Positions 24,829 through 33,819 are shown, numbered from the stretch's first letter. The stretch is 43,576 nucleotides of DNA from an uncultured Ellagibacter sp. (GCA_934654815.1 CAKUGU010000018.1:1-43576), one strand, 5' to 3'. Numbers and translations: made by a program. The notes: a model not told the origin generated them from the letters alone.

Positions 24829-24886
24829 GGTAACAGTACGAAGAAACGCGTGCGAGAAGCTCGCTTCCCGAACGAAAGGTGGTTAC

Positions 24887-25501
24887 GTGTCCGGCAAACT
24901 TAGAATCGGCGTGCTCGTGTCCGGCAGCGGCACGAATCTGCAGGCGATCATCGATGCGGCGGCGAAGGGCCTTCCCGTCGAGGTGGTGAAGGTCGTGTCG
25001 TCGCGCCCCGACGCGTACGGCATCGAGCGTGCGCGCGCGGCGGGAATCCCCGTGCTCGTCATGAACCGCGACAAGTACGCCGACCCGCAGGCGGCCGACG
25101 GCGAAATCGTCGCGGCGCTCGAAGACGCGGGCGCGGAGTACGTCGTCATGGCGGGCTACATGCGCAAGGTGACCCCCGTCATGCTCGATGCGTTTCCCAA
25201 CCGCGTGCTCAACCTGCACCCGGCGCTTCTGCCGTCGTTCAAGGGCGCGCACGCCATCGCAGACGCGTTCGACGCGGGCGTGAAGGTGACGGGCGTCACC
25301 GTGCATTTCGCGAACGCCGACTACGACAAGGGCCCCATCGTTGCGCAGCGCGCCGTCACCGTGGAAGAAGACGACACGCTCGACACGCTCGAGGCGAAGA
25401 TCCACGAGGTCGAGCACGCGCTCTACCCTGAAGTGCTCGGACTCATCGCCGAAGGCCGCGTCGCCGTCGATCCGGCTACGAACAAGGTGCATATCGGTTA
25501 A
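24887..25501 (+). CDS. purN: Phosphoribosylglycinamide formyltransferase PurN
   Basis: PurN transfers a formyl group from 10-formyl-THF to GAR, the third purine step. The product has 204 residues. It opens SGKLRIGVLVSGSGTNLQAI; catalytic residues N109 and H111 lie in VLNLHPALLPSFKGAHA, and D147 in YDKGPIVAQ, matching N106/H108/D144 of E. coli. The start is GTG 24887 with AAAGGTGG six bases upstream; in-frame sequence before it is not conserved. It is separated from purM by about 1.4 kb of accessory sequence. A strong terminator follows. Confidence 0.94.
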   Translation: MSGKLRIGVLVSGSGTNLQAIIDAAAKGLPVEVVKVVSSRPDAYGIERARAAGIPVLVMNRDKYADPQAADGEIVAALEDAGAEYVVMAGYMRKVTPVMLDAFPNRVLNLHPALLPSFKGAHAIADAFDAGVKVTGVTVHFANADYDKGPIVAQRAVTVEEDDTLDTLEAKIHEVEHALYPEVLGLIAEGRVAVDPATNKVHIG

Positions 25502-25509
25502 CCGCGCCG

Positions 25510-25545
25510 CAGGGCCGGCCTCGGAATCGCGCGAGGCCGGCCCTG
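25510..25545 (+). terminator. Terminator hairpin after purN
   Basis: CAGGGCCGGCCTCG (25510-25523) and CGAGGCCGGCCCTG (25532-25545) form a perfect 14-bp stem, then TGTTGCTT. Confidence 0.75.
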
Positions 25546-25582
25546 TGTTGCTTGAGAAGCGATTCGAAAGAAGGATGCATTC

Positions 25583-26572
25583 ATGAACAAAGCGATCTTG
25601 CAATCCATCGTCGATGATCTGCGTGCGGGGAAGACCCCGCAGCTCACGCCGGAGGAATTCCCTTGCTTCTCTGCAGAAGCGCTTGCGGGGAACAACCACG
25701 TGGCGCCCGACTACCTCGACACCATCGCGAAAAGCCTGACCGAAGCCGACATCCCCACGTTCGAGCGCGCCATCCGCGCGATCGACGAGCACGACCTCGC
25801 ATGGCTCGGCTTCAAGGTGGTGTGGAACGCAGGCGAGGCTGTGTCCAACACCGATAACGAGGTAACGAAGAAATACGGCGACCAGGGTTCCGCCGACGGC
25901 GAGCCGCTCGTCTTCTTCTGCAACGACGCGAAGGAAATCGTGTCCTCGCGCACCCCGAGCGCGCGCGACGTGTTCCAGATGAAGGACGTAACGCGCGGCC
26001 CGTCGATGCACAACGAGCAGTTCGAGGGTTTGACCTGGCGCTCCGTCGCGCTGTTCGACCAGGTGCACGTGTGGCTTCTGGGCGCGTCCGACGTGGCGAG
26101 CGAGCTTTCGGCGCTTGCGACCCATGTGGGCTTCAAGGTGACGGTCGTGGACTACGACCCCGCCTACATCTCGGAAGAGCGTTTCCCCGACGCGGAGCGC
26201 ATCGTGCTTCCGGGCGATAACTTCGACGGGCTTTCCGCCTACGAGGCCGCCCCGGGCGACTACGTGTGCGTGCTCACGCGCGGCCACATGTTCGACCCCG
26301 ACAGCTGCGTGTGGGCCGTGAAGCACGGCGTGCACTACGTCGGCATGATGGGGTGCAAGGGCAAGAACTCGACCGTGCACGATCTCGTCATCGAACGTGG
26401 CGCCACCGAAGCGCAATGGGAGTCCATCAAACGCCCCATCGGCCTGAAATTCGGTGCGAAGACGCCGGCGGAGCTCGCCATCGCCATCGTGGCGGAGCTC
26501 GTCGATGTACGATACAAGGAACGCTACAGCGAGGAAGCTCGCGCGAAGCACGAAGCGAGCCTTGGCCGATAG
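25583..26572 (+). CDS. XdhC/CoxI-family protein
   Basis: A 329-residue protein whose C-terminal half is the XdhC Rossmann domain: HVWLLGASDVASELSALA at about 170-187, TVVDYDPAY, VLTRGHMFDPDSCVWA, YVGMMGCKGK and RPIGLKFGAKTPAELAIAI. XdhC-type proteins mature molybdenum hydroxylases (xanthine dehydrogenase and relatives) by cofactor sulfuration and insertion. The N-terminal half (1-160) does not look like the standard XdhC_CoxI domain and is not recognised. ATG 25583 follows GAAAGAAGGA. It is between purN and purH, consistent with a link to purine conversion, but no hydroxylase gene is in the window. Confidence 0.78.
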   Translation: MNKAILQSIVDDLRAGKTPQLTPEEFPCFSAEALAGNNHVAPDYLDTIAKSLTEADIPTFERAIRAIDEHDLAWLGFKVVWNAGEAVSNTDNEVTKKYGDQGSADGEPLVFFCNDAKEIVSSRTPSARDVFQMKDVTRGPSMHNEQFEGLTWRSVALFDQVHVWLLGASDVASELSALATHVGFKVTVVDYDPAYISEERFPDAERIVLPGDNFDGLSAYEAAPGDYVCVLTRGHMFDPDSCVWAVKHGVHYVGMMGCKGKNSTVHDLVIERGATEAQWESIKRPIGLKFGAKTPAELAIAIVAELVDVRYKERYSEEARAKHEASLGR

Positions 26573-26615
26573 CGGCGGCATTGCAGCATAACCTTCCCAA
26601 GAGAGGAGCACATAC

Positions 26616-28226
26616 ATGGCAGATCCCAAGGTCAAGCGCGTTCTCATGTCGGTCACCGACAAGACGGGCGTCGCCGAGTTCGCCCGTGCGCTGCACGACG
26701 AGTTCGGCGCGGAGATCATCTCCACGGGCGGCACCGCGCGCGTGATCGCCGAGGCGGGCGTGCCCGTCACCCCGATCGACGAGGTGACCCACTTCCCCGA
26801 GATGATGGACGGTCGCGTGAAGACGCTGCACCCGATGGTGCACGGCGGCCTTCTGGCCAAGCGCGACAACCCCAAGCACATGGCCGAGGCCGAAGAGCAC
26901 GGCATCAAGATGATCGACATGGTCGTCGTGAACCTCTACGCGTTCGAGAAGGCGGTGGAATCGGGCGCCGACTTCGGCACGTGCATCGAGAACATCGACA
27001 TCGGCGGCCCGTCGATGCTGCGCAGCGCGGCGAAGAACTTCGAGAGTGTGGCCGTGGTCACCGACCCTGAGTCCTATGACGACATCCTGGCCGAGATGCG
27101 CGAGAACGACGGCGCCACGAAGCGCGCGACCCGCGCCCGTCTGGCCCTGAACGTGTTCGAGACCACGAGCTCCTACGACGGCGCGATCGCCGACTGGCTG
27201 TTCGGCGAGCTCGCCGAGGAAGACGCCGACGATGCCGAGCCCGAAGGCGACGAGTTCCCCGACTACTACGACCTCTACATGGTGAAGCAGCAGGACCTGC
27301 GCTACGGCGAGAACCCGCACCAGGAAGCCGCCTTCTACCGCCTGCCCGACTTCGAGAGCGAGCACAGCCTTGTGAACGCCGAGCAGTTGAACGGTAAGGA
27401 ACTGTCGTACAACAACATCCTCGACACCGACGCCTGCTGGACGCTTGTGCGCGAGTTCGACGAGCCGGCCGTGGTCATCCTGAAGCACCAGAACCCCTGC
27501 GGCTCGGCGACCGCCGACACCGTGGTCGAGGCCTTCGACAAAGCGTTCGCGTGCGACCCGAAGAGCGCCTACGGCGGGATCATCGCGGTGAACCGCGAGG
27601 TCACGAAGGACATGGTCGACCATATCAACGAGAACCACCTGTTCGTGGAAGTGCTCATCGCGCCGTCGTTCGCGCCCGAAGCGCTCGAGCTTCTGCAGAA
27701 GAAGAAGAACCTGCGCGTGCTGCGCACCGGCGGGGTCGATGCGCCCTCCGCGCTCGAGTTCCGTTCGGTCGACGGCGGCATCCTCGTGCAGGACGTCGAC
27801 CGCGTCGACGAGGACCCGGCGACCTTCACCATGCCGACCGACCGCAAGCCCACCGAGGCCGAGATGCACGAGCTCCTGTTCGCGTGGAAGGTGTGCAAGG
27901 GCGTGAAATCCAACGCCATCCTCGTGTCGCGCGACCATGCGGGCATCGGCATGGGGCCGGGCCAGCCCAATCGCGTCGACTCGGCGCTCATCGCCTGCAA
28001 GCGCGCCCATGAGGCGTGCGAGCGCATGGGCGTTCCCGCCGAAGGCCTCGTGTGCGCGTCGGACGCGTTCTTCCCGTTCCGCGACAACGTCGACACGCTG
28101 GCCGAGTGGGGCGTGACCGCCATCATCCAGCCGGGCGGTTCCATCCGCGACGACGAGTCCATCCAGGCCGCCAACGAGCACGGCATCGCCATGGTCTTCA
28201 CCGGCCACAGGCACTTCCGCCACTAG
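26616..28226 (+). CDS. purH: Bifunctional AICAR formyltransferase/IMP cyclohydrolase PurH
   Basis: PurH catalyses the last two steps to IMP. The 536-residue product has the cyclohydrolase domain first (RVLMSVTDKTGVAEFA, ISTGGTARVI, MDGRVKTLHPMVHGG, ENIDIGGPSMLRSAAKN) and the transformylase after about residue 200 (DLRYGENPHQEAAFY, LKHQNPCGSA with the catalytic Lys-His, SAYGGIIAVNREV, and the C-terminal GSIRDDESIQAANEHGIAM). The end matches MVFTGHRHFRH of the family. AAGAGAGGAG precedes the ATG. The gap to the XdhC gene is 43 bases, so they may share a transcript. Confidence 0.96.
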   Translation: MADPKVKRVLMSVTDKTGVAEFARALHDEFGAEIISTGGTARVIAEAGVPVTPIDEVTHFPEMMDGRVKTLHPMVHGGLLAKRDNPKHMAEAEEHGIKMIDMVVVNLYAFEKAVESGADFGTCIENIDIGGPSMLRSAAKNFESVAVVTDPESYDDILAEMRENDGATKRATRARLALNVFETTSSYDGAIADWLFGELAEEDADDAEPEGDEFPDYYDLYMVKQQDLRYGENPHQEAAFYRLPDFESEHSLVNAEQLNGKELSYNNILDTDACWTLVREFDEPAVVILKHQNPCGSATADTVVEAFDKAFACDPKSAYGGIIAVNREVTKDMVDHINENHLFVEVLIAPSFAPEALELLQKKKNLRVLRTGGVDAPSALEFRSVDGGILVQDVDRVDEDPATFTMPTDRKPTEAEMHELLFAWKVCKGVKSNAILVSRDHAGIGMGPGQPNRVDSALIACKRAHEACERMGVPAEGLVCASDAFFPFRDNVDTLAEWGVTAIIQPGGSIRDDESIQAANEHGIAMVFTGHRHFRH

Positions 28227-28309
28227 AGAAGGAGCGTCGCGAAACGCGCTTCCGCGTGCATGCCGAACATGCCGGTTCGGCAACGCCTTCCGAGAAAACA
28301 TCGGCTCTG

Positions 28310-28339
28310 CGCCCCGCCGCTTTGACGGGGCGTTATACT
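28310..28339 (+). promoter_or_regulatory. Hairpin and -10 box between purH and the next gene
   Basis: CGCCCCG (28310-28316) pairs with CGGGGCG (28326-28332), a possible purH terminator, followed at once by TATACT (28334-28339), a good -10 box 72 bases before the next start. An earlier 8-bp stem lies at 28261-28282 (TGCCGAAC/GTTCGGCA). Confidence 0.45.
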
Positions 28340-28411
28340 ATGCAGCGCGTTTTTTCGCAAACGAATCGTCGCGCCTTCAGGGCGCCTTTTAGATAGGAAC
28401 CGGCTCAAACC

Positions 28412-29602
28412 GTGAAGTTCAGCATCCGAAACCTGCTCGTCGGGCTTGTGCTCGTCATCGTGCTCGCGGTGGTGTTCCTTCGCGGTGACCAGCTCGCCCA
28501 GCTGGTCGAGACCATGAAGCAAGGCTCCACCATCCCGCTCGTCCTCGCGGTGATGACGCAGCTGTGCAAGTACTTCTCGCAGAGCTTCGCCTACTCGTCG
28601 TGCTTCCGCGCGGTGGGGGAGCACATGGCGCCGCGTTCCACGCTGCCGCTCGTGTTCGGCACGTTCTTCATGAACACGATCGCGCCATCGCTTAACCTGG
28701 CCGGCACGACGCTCGTGGTCGATGACGCACGCCGCCGCGGCATTTCCCCCGGCAAGGCGACATCGGCTGCGCTGCTCATGCAGATCACCATCGACGGCGC
28801 GTTCTGCACCATCATGATCCTCGCGTTTTTGATCCTGCTGCTCACGGTGGGGCTCTCGCCGGTGTGGTTCCTTCTCGGCATGGTGGTGATGCTGCTCGTG
28901 GGCGGCATGATCAGCGTGCTCGTGCTCGGCCGCAAGCGCCCGGCGCTCATGCTCAAAATCCTCCATCCCATCGAGCGGCTGGTGAACCGTGTGCGCGGCC
29001 TGTTCAAGAAGCCGCCGCTCAAGCCCTGGGTCGAGAACATCGCCTCGACGTTCTCGGAGGCAGCGGGTCTCATCGGCCACAGTCCCAAACCCACGCTCAA
29101 GGCCTATGGGTGCTCGCTCATCGCGTCCACGTGCGAGCTCTCGTGCTTCGCGCTTGTCGGCGTCGCGTTCGGCGTGACGAGCCCCGAGGCGCTCATCTGC
29201 GGATACGTGGTCGCCACGCTGTTCGCCATGATCTCCATCACGCCGCAGGGCGTGGGCGTGGTCGAGGCGGCCGTCGTGGTCGCGTTCACCTCGTTCGGCG
29301 AAACCGCCGCCGCCGGCACGGCGATCGGCCTTGTGTACCGCGGCATCGTGTTCTGGATGCCGTTCCTCATCGGCGCCATCCTCATCCAGAAGACGAAGAC
29401 CTTCCAGGGCGAAGGCAAGAAGGCCATTTCGGGCGACGAGAAGAACCGCCTCGAAGGCGCCGACAAGATGGCCCAGGAAATCGATGCGATGGTCCAGGCC
29501 GGCACGGGCGCCATTCCCGCGGTGGGCGAGGAGCGCCGTGCTTCTGCGCGGCCGCGCGACGACCGCGCGCCGTTGGGCGGGAAGGCCCCGCGCGGTAAAT
29601 AG
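28412..29602 (+). CDS. UPF0104/LPG-synthase-TM-like integral membrane protein
   Basis: A 396-residue protein with about seven or eight hydrophobic segments in the first 320 residues, beginning IRNLLVGLVLVIVLAVVFL. The segments FGTFFMNTIAPSLNLAGTTLVVDDARRRG and the ISITPQGVGVVEAAVVVAF stretch (Pro-Gly-Gly/Glu motif) are typical of the UPF0104 family, the flippase-like part of lysylphosphatidylglycerol synthase. No catalytic synthase domain follows; the last 75 residues are a hydrophilic, Arg/Lys-rich tail. It starts with GTG 28412. It could flip a lipid or polyprenol-linked glycan; the substrate is unknown. Confidence 0.82.
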   Translation: MKFSIRNLLVGLVLVIVLAVVFLRGDQLAQLVETMKQGSTIPLVLAVMTQLCKYFSQSFAYSSCFRAVGEHMAPRSTLPLVFGTFFMNTIAPSLNLAGTTLVVDDARRRGISPGKATSAALLMQITIDGAFCTIMILAFLILLLTVGLSPVWFLLGMVVMLLVGGMISVLVLGRKRPALMLKILHPIERLVNRVRGLFKKPPLKPWVENIASTFSEAAGLIGHSPKPTLKAYGCSLIASTCELSCFALVGVAFGVTSPEALICGYVVATLFAMISITPQGVGVVEAAVVVAFTSFGETAAAGTAIGLVYRGIVFWMPFLIGAILIQKTKTFQGEGKKAISGDEKNRLEGADKMAQEIDAMVQAGTGAIPAVGEERRASARPRDDRAPLGGKAPRGK

Positions 29603-29673
29603 CGCGAACGCGGGCGCCCGGGGCGGCCCATGCGGGCGAGTGCGCCCTTTCTTGCGAAAATGAGGAGGTCCCT

Positions 29674-30087
29674 ATGGGATTGAACGAGCTTCTGAAGATG
29701 GAGTTCACCACGATAACGCCGACGCATGTCGAGGCGCAGCTTCCCATCACCGACGACGTGCGCCAGATGCACGGCTTCGTGCACGGTGGCACGACGCTCG
29801 CGCTGCTGGAGTCGGTGGCGAGCCAGGGTGCCGAGGCGTGCGCCGATACCTCGCGCGAGCTCCCGTTCGGGCTGAACGTGAATGTGACGCACCGCAAAAG
29901 CGGCGTCGACGGCATGCTGCACGGCGTGGCGACGCTCAACCGTGAGGAGAAGAGCTCGAAGGGCTACCGCAAGCAGTTCTGGGACGTGGCCGCCTACAAC
30001 GACGCGGGCGACGTCTTGTCCGACGGGAGCGTGCTGTGCCTCATCGTCCCGAAAGACGCCGCGACGCCGAACCCGCACGTGAAGTAG
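29674..30087 (+). CDS. PaaI-type hotdog-fold thioesterase
   Basis: A 137-residue single hotdog domain. MHGFVHGGTTLALLESVAS is the catalytic motif of PaaI/MenI acyl-CoA thioesterases: the HGG loop followed by an acidic residue (E) at the helix. LNVNVTHRKSGVDG is the second strand motif. This subgroup hydrolyses aryl-CoA, including 1,4-dihydroxy-2-naphthoyl-CoA in menaquinone synthesis; which substrate is used here is open. GAGGAGG lies seven bases before the ATG. The gene stands 71 bases after the membrane protein in the same direction. Confidence 0.85.
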   Translation: MGLNELLKMEFTTITPTHVEAQLPITDDVRQMHGFVHGGTTLALLESVASQGAEACADTSRELPFGLNVNVTHRKSGVDGMLHGVATLNREEKSSKGYRKQFWDVAAYNDAGDVLSDGSVLCLIVPKDAATPNPHVK

Positions 30088-30243
30088 CAAGGCGAGCAAG
30101 CCTGCGCGCCCTCCATCGTCGGCAAAGCCGGCTTCTATTTTGTTTACTATTTTCAATCATGAATAATCGCAGGTCATCAGCGAGCGGGTCGCCGTGTCGC
30201 TGGCGGCCGTGAATTGTGTCCATACAATGTAATCTTTGGTGAA

Positions 30244-30302
30244 CTTTCTCGAACCATGGCAACATTGCAGGTTGAGTTACCTGTGACAAACTTTCGAGAA
30301 AG
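30244..30302 (+). promoter_or_regulatory. 5' leader stem that hides the ribosome site of the surface protein
   Basis: CTTTCTCGAA (30244-30253) is exactly complementary to TTCGAGAAAG (30293-30302), and an inner stem CAGGT/ACCTG (30268-30283) stacks within. The right arm contains the GAGAAAGG ribosome site of the gene at 30311, so folding would block translation. TACAAT near 30224 could be the -10 box. No known riboswitch class is recognised. The stretch 30088-30243 shows no gene. Confidence 0.5.
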
Positions 30303-30310
30303 GAATCGGG

Positions 30311-32395
30311 ATGTACGAAAGGAACGCGGTGAAGCGCCAGCTGCAGAACGCAGGCGCCGCCGCATCGAAGGGAGCGGTTGCCGCGGCGCTCGCGCTCTCA
30401 CTCACCCCGGCGCTTGCCCTCGCGCAAACGCCCGACAACGACGAGGGGGCAGCCGGCCTCTCTGCTACCAACATCGAATCGGCTGCCCCGAATGCGAGCG
30501 CGGAAGAGGCTTCCGGCTCTGCTTCCCAGTATAGCGCGGACGAGGGCATAAGCGCGCTCGCGGCCGACGATTACACATACGGCTATGCCGCGCTGACGTG
30601 GGAAGAGTACTGGGCAGCTGAAGGCGTGTACCACGCAAGCGACACGTCTTCCTCCGACGTCAAGGACTCGCACGGGGAATACGATAAGGGCGGCTTCGAC
30701 GTGGTGACGCGTGCCACGGTGAACCACGGCCTGCATCGCGGAAGCTACCAGTGCTCCGCCGTCATCAACGCGAAGGCGGCCGACGGTACCGAGAAGCAGT
30801 TCGAGGTGTCGCATTGGTCTGCCGATGGCAAGACCTTCTACACCACCGACGGCACCGCCGTTTCGTGGAATCGCGGCAAGGCGACGGTTGACGGCGTCAC
30901 CTACACCCTTTCCGACTACGAGGTCTCGGGCCTGAAGTACGTGCCGGTCAAGGTGAAGACGTCCGACCTCGACGCGTTCAAGGCGGCCTACCGCTTCACC
31001 GCCAATGGCGCGGACCTCGTCGGAGGCTACAGCGAGAACAACCTCAAGTCCTACGACGTCGTGGCCGACGTCGACGCCCAGACCAACGGCCTGAAGACCG
31101 CCACGAAGGCCTCCGACGGCACGTTCACCTTCTCGAAGGCGCAGAAGGGCACCGATTCGGGCATTTCCGGCCAGGCGCTCAAGAAGGCCGACGTCACGCC
31201 CAAGCTCTTGAAGAACGCCGAGGCCGCCGGCGACAACGAAACCTCGACGGGCGCCTACGGCGAGTTCATGCGCGTCGACCTTACGGGCAACTACGGCGAG
31301 CTCGGCGCTGCGCTGCAGTCCGCGACCTGGACTTACTACGGCAACGACGCCTCGCGCACGAAGGCCGTCGCCACGTTCGGCACCAAGTTCGCGGCCGACA
31401 ACTGGATGCACAAGGCGCTCGGCATCCAGCTGGGCCTGACCGATTCCGCCCGCTGCCAGATCCCTTCCGGCTACGACGGAACGGGTTATTGGACGATTAC
31501 CGTGCACGCGCTGGGTTTCGAGGATTACAGCTGGAACTTCCAGGCGACGGCCGACAACATCGCCGACCAGTCTCCCGCCTCGGCCGAGGTGAAGGCCGAG
31601 CTGCAGGCGCTGATCGACCAGGCGAAGGGCCTGAACCAGGCCGACTATACCGAGAAGAGCTGGGCGAACCTCCAGACCGAGCTCGATGAGTCCGAAACGC
31701 TGCTTTCCGCTTCTACGGTGTACAGCTCCGAGGCCAAGGGCCAGATCAAGCATATGCAGGGCGCCATCGACGAGCTGGTGCGCTACTTCTCCGACATCAA
31801 CGACGGCGACTGGTTCCAGCCGGCCGCGAACTTCACGGCGAAGAAGGGACTTATCGGCGGTTATTCCGGCACGACGCTCTTCGGCGTGGGCGACGGCATG
31901 ACCCGCGGTCAGCTCGCGACCATCCTGTGGCGCTACCAGTGCCCTGACGAGGCGAAGGCGTACACGGACGAGGTTCAGGCGGCCACCGCGAACGCCACGC
32001 CCATGGGCGACGTCGCCGACGGCACGTTCTACACGGCGGCTGCGAACTGGGCTTACGCGAACAACGTGATTTCCGGCTCGGTGAACGCCGACGGTTCGAC
32101 GAGCTTCCTGCCGGAAAACGACCTCTCCTTCGAGCAGATGGTGCTCATCGTTGCGCGCCTAGCCGATCCGAACGGGTTCAAATCGAGCGACGTGTCGGTG
32201 CTCGACGGCTTTACCGATGGCGCCCAAGTCGATACGTGGGCTCGGGAAGGCATGGCGTGGGCCATTAATAAGGGCCTTGTCGGCGGCTACACCAACGCCG
32301 ATGGCACGAAGAGCCTGCGTCCGACCGAAACGGTCACGCGTGAGCGTGGCGCCCAGGTGCTCTACAAGGCATTTGAGCAGGGGATTCTGAAATAA
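30311..32395 (+). CDS. Surface protein: Tp47-like region plus three SLH domains
   Basis: A 694-residue exported protein. Residues 1-39 are a signal peptide (basic start, then AAALALSLTPALALA). A low-complexity Ala/Ser/Glu linker follows to about 85. Residues 88-412 resemble the 47-kDa Treponema pallidum lipoprotein Tp47 (penicillin-binding protein): YGYAALTWEEYWAAEGVY, FDVVTRATVNHGLHRGS, LKYVPVKV, YYGNDASRTKAVATFGTKF and GYWTITVHALGF align with Tp47 as I recall it. A helical FIVAR-like piece at 424-490 is followed by three S-layer homology repeats (about 492-545, 575-630, 635-694). SLH anchoring to wall polysaccharide replaces the Tp47 lipid anchor. Enzyme activity is not established; a redox or ligand role is possible given the adjacent flavin genes. 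Confidence 0.85.
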   Translation: MYERNAVKRQLQNAGAAASKGAVAAALALSLTPALALAQTPDNDEGAAGLSATNIESAAPNASAEEASGSASQYSADEGISALAADDYTYGYAALTWEEYWAAEGVYHASDTSSSDVKDSHGEYDKGGFDVVTRATVNHGLHRGSYQCSAVINAKAADGTEKQFEVSHWSADGKTFYTTDGTAVSWNRGKATVDGVTYTLSDYEVSGLKYVPVKVKTSDLDAFKAAYRFTANGADLVGGYSENNLKSYDVVADVDAQTNGLKTATKASDGTFTFSKAQKGTDSGISGQALKKADVTPKLLKNAEAAGDNETSTGAYGEFMRVDLTGNYGELGAALQSATWTYYGNDASRTKAVATFGTKFAADNWMHKALGIQLGLTDSARCQIPSGYDGTGYWTITVHALGFEDYSWNFQATADNIADQSPASAEVKAELQALIDQAKGLNQADYTEKSWANLQTELDESETLLSASTVYSSEAKGQIKHMQGAIDELVRYFSDINDGDWFQPAANFTAKKGLIGGYSGTTLFGVGDGMTRGQLATILWRYQCPDEAKAYTDEVQAATANATPMGDVADGTFYTAAANWAYANNVISGSVNADGSTSFLPENDLSFEQMVLIVARLADPNGFKSSDVSVLDGFTDGAQVDTWAREGMAWAINKGLVGGYTNADGTKSLRPTETVTRERGAQVLYKAFEQGILK

Positions 32396-32508
32396 CGGCA
32401 ACGTCGTCGCAGCCTTCTTTTTCTTGCTTGCGGCGGCGAAGAATATGCAGCGGGGCGCTTCGACGCGCCTCGCTGCGCCTCGCGTTTCGGCGCGGGCGAG
32501 AAGACGAG

Positions 32509-33819
32509 ATGAGAAGCGAGAACGAGAAGATGAGCGTAACCGACAAACCAACTGCACTCAACGGCGCGCCAGAGGACGCTTCCTCCGAGTCGGCCGACGC
32601 GCAAGGCGCCTCGCTTGCCGGCAAAATGGGGAAAGCCGCCGGTGCGAGCTTCCTCCTCCCGTCGGTGGCGGTTGGCGTGACGATTGCGCTCACGGTGGGA
32701 AGCTACCAGCCCTTCACCTTCGACGCCGCTTCGATCGCGCAGCCGCAACGCGCCGACGCGGTCGAACTCGAGACGGTCGAGGTCGCGTCGGAGAAGGCGA
32801 GCGACGTCGCCGCCGAAGAGGAGGCATCGGCGCCCGTGTACAGCAAGGCGGACTACGGCGTCGACACCTCGCATTTGAAGGACGGCGTGTACATCGGCTC
32901 CGGCCAGGGGTTCCACAGCACGATCACGGTCCGCGTGACCGTGTCGGGCGGCAAGATCGCCGCGGTCGAGGTCGTGTCGGAGGGCGACGACGAGCCGTAC
33001 TTCTCGAACGCGCGCGGCGTGATCTCGTCGGTGGTGGCGAGCCAATCGATGGGCGTCGATGCGGTGTCCGGCGCGACGTATTCCTCACGCGGCATCCTCG
33101 TTGCCATCGCGAACGCGCTCTCCTCCGCGTCCGGCGGCGTCGTTTCCGCAGACGACGTGACCGTGTCCCCCGAAGGGGAAGCGGACGGCGCCACGCCGAG
33201 CCCCGCCCCCGTACGTCCGAGCAGCCCCGACGATACCGACAAGCCGTCGAGCGCGGATGGCGCCGAGGCTGATGACGCGCCTGCTCACGGATATGCCGAC
33301 GGCACGTTTGTGGGCAAGGGCTTCGGCTACAAGAGCACGATCGAGGTCGCGGTAACGGTGAAGGACGGCAAGATCGAGACGCTCGACATCGTTTCGCAGG
33401 ACGACGACGCGAGGTACTTCAGCAAGGCGAAGGCGCTCTTGCCCGAAGTGATCGGCAGGCAAACGACCAAGGTCGACACGGTCACGGGGGCGACGTTCTC
33501 CTCGATGGGCATCCTCGACGCTGTCGACGATGCGCTCGCGCAGTCAGCCAAGGAGGCCGACGAGAAGGCGGCCGCCTCATCAGGCGCGCAGGAAGGGGAA
33601 GGCGGCTCGGGAAAGGACAATGGGCCTGACCAGGTCGAATCTCCTGTCGATGCCGTCGTCTCGGACAAGAAGGACGATGCCGGAAGCGCGGCCGATGCGC
33701 CCGCGCCGTCGGATGGGCGCTTGCCAGATGATGAGGAGCCTTCGAATGAGGGGCCTCAAGGCGCCCTGGCGGCCTTGCTCGCTTCCGGCCTTCCCGAAAA
33801 GGCGGCATCGCGTGGCTAG
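32509..33819 (+). CDS. Membrane-anchored protein with two FMN-binding domains
   Basis: A 436-residue protein: short cytoplasmic start, a membrane segment near residues 45-65 (FLLPSVAVGVTIALTVG), then two FMN-binding domains (about 105-210 and 260-345) joined by Pro/Ser/Asp-rich linkers, and a disordered acidic tail. Each domain has the flavinylation motif: DAVSGATYSS with T190 and DTVTGATFSS with T329, where ApbE would attach FMN by a phosphoester bond. The start is uncertain; ATG 32509 or 32530 are both plausible, without strong ribosome sites. The stop overlaps the next gene by 8 bases. It is the first gene of a six-gene unit and probably carries electrons outside the membrane. Confidence 0.87.
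   Translation: MRSENEKMSVTDKPTALNGAPEDASSESADAQGASLAGKMGKAAGASFLLPSVAVGVTIALTVGSYQPFTFDAASIAQPQRADAVELETVEVASEKASDVAAEEEASAPVYSKADYGVDTSHLKDGVYIGSGQGFHSTITVRVTVSGGKIAAVEVVSEGDDEPYFSNARGVISSVVASQSMGVDAVSGATYSSRGILVAIANALSSASGGVVSADDVTVSPEGEADGATPSPAPVRPSSPDDTDKPSSADGAEADDAPAHGYADGTFVGKGFGYKSTIEVAVTVKDGKIETLDIVSQDDDARYFSKAKALLPEVIGRQTTKVDTVTGATFSSMGILDAVDDALAQSAKEADEKAAASSGAQEGEGGSGKDNGPDQVESPVDAVVSDKKDDAGSAADAPAPSDGRLPDDEEPSNEGPQGALAALLASGLPEKAASRG

Noticed and set aside
30311..32395. LPxTG-type sortase substrate for the sortase at 19962.
   Set aside because: The protein ends in SLH repeats and has no sorting motif with hydrophobic tail.
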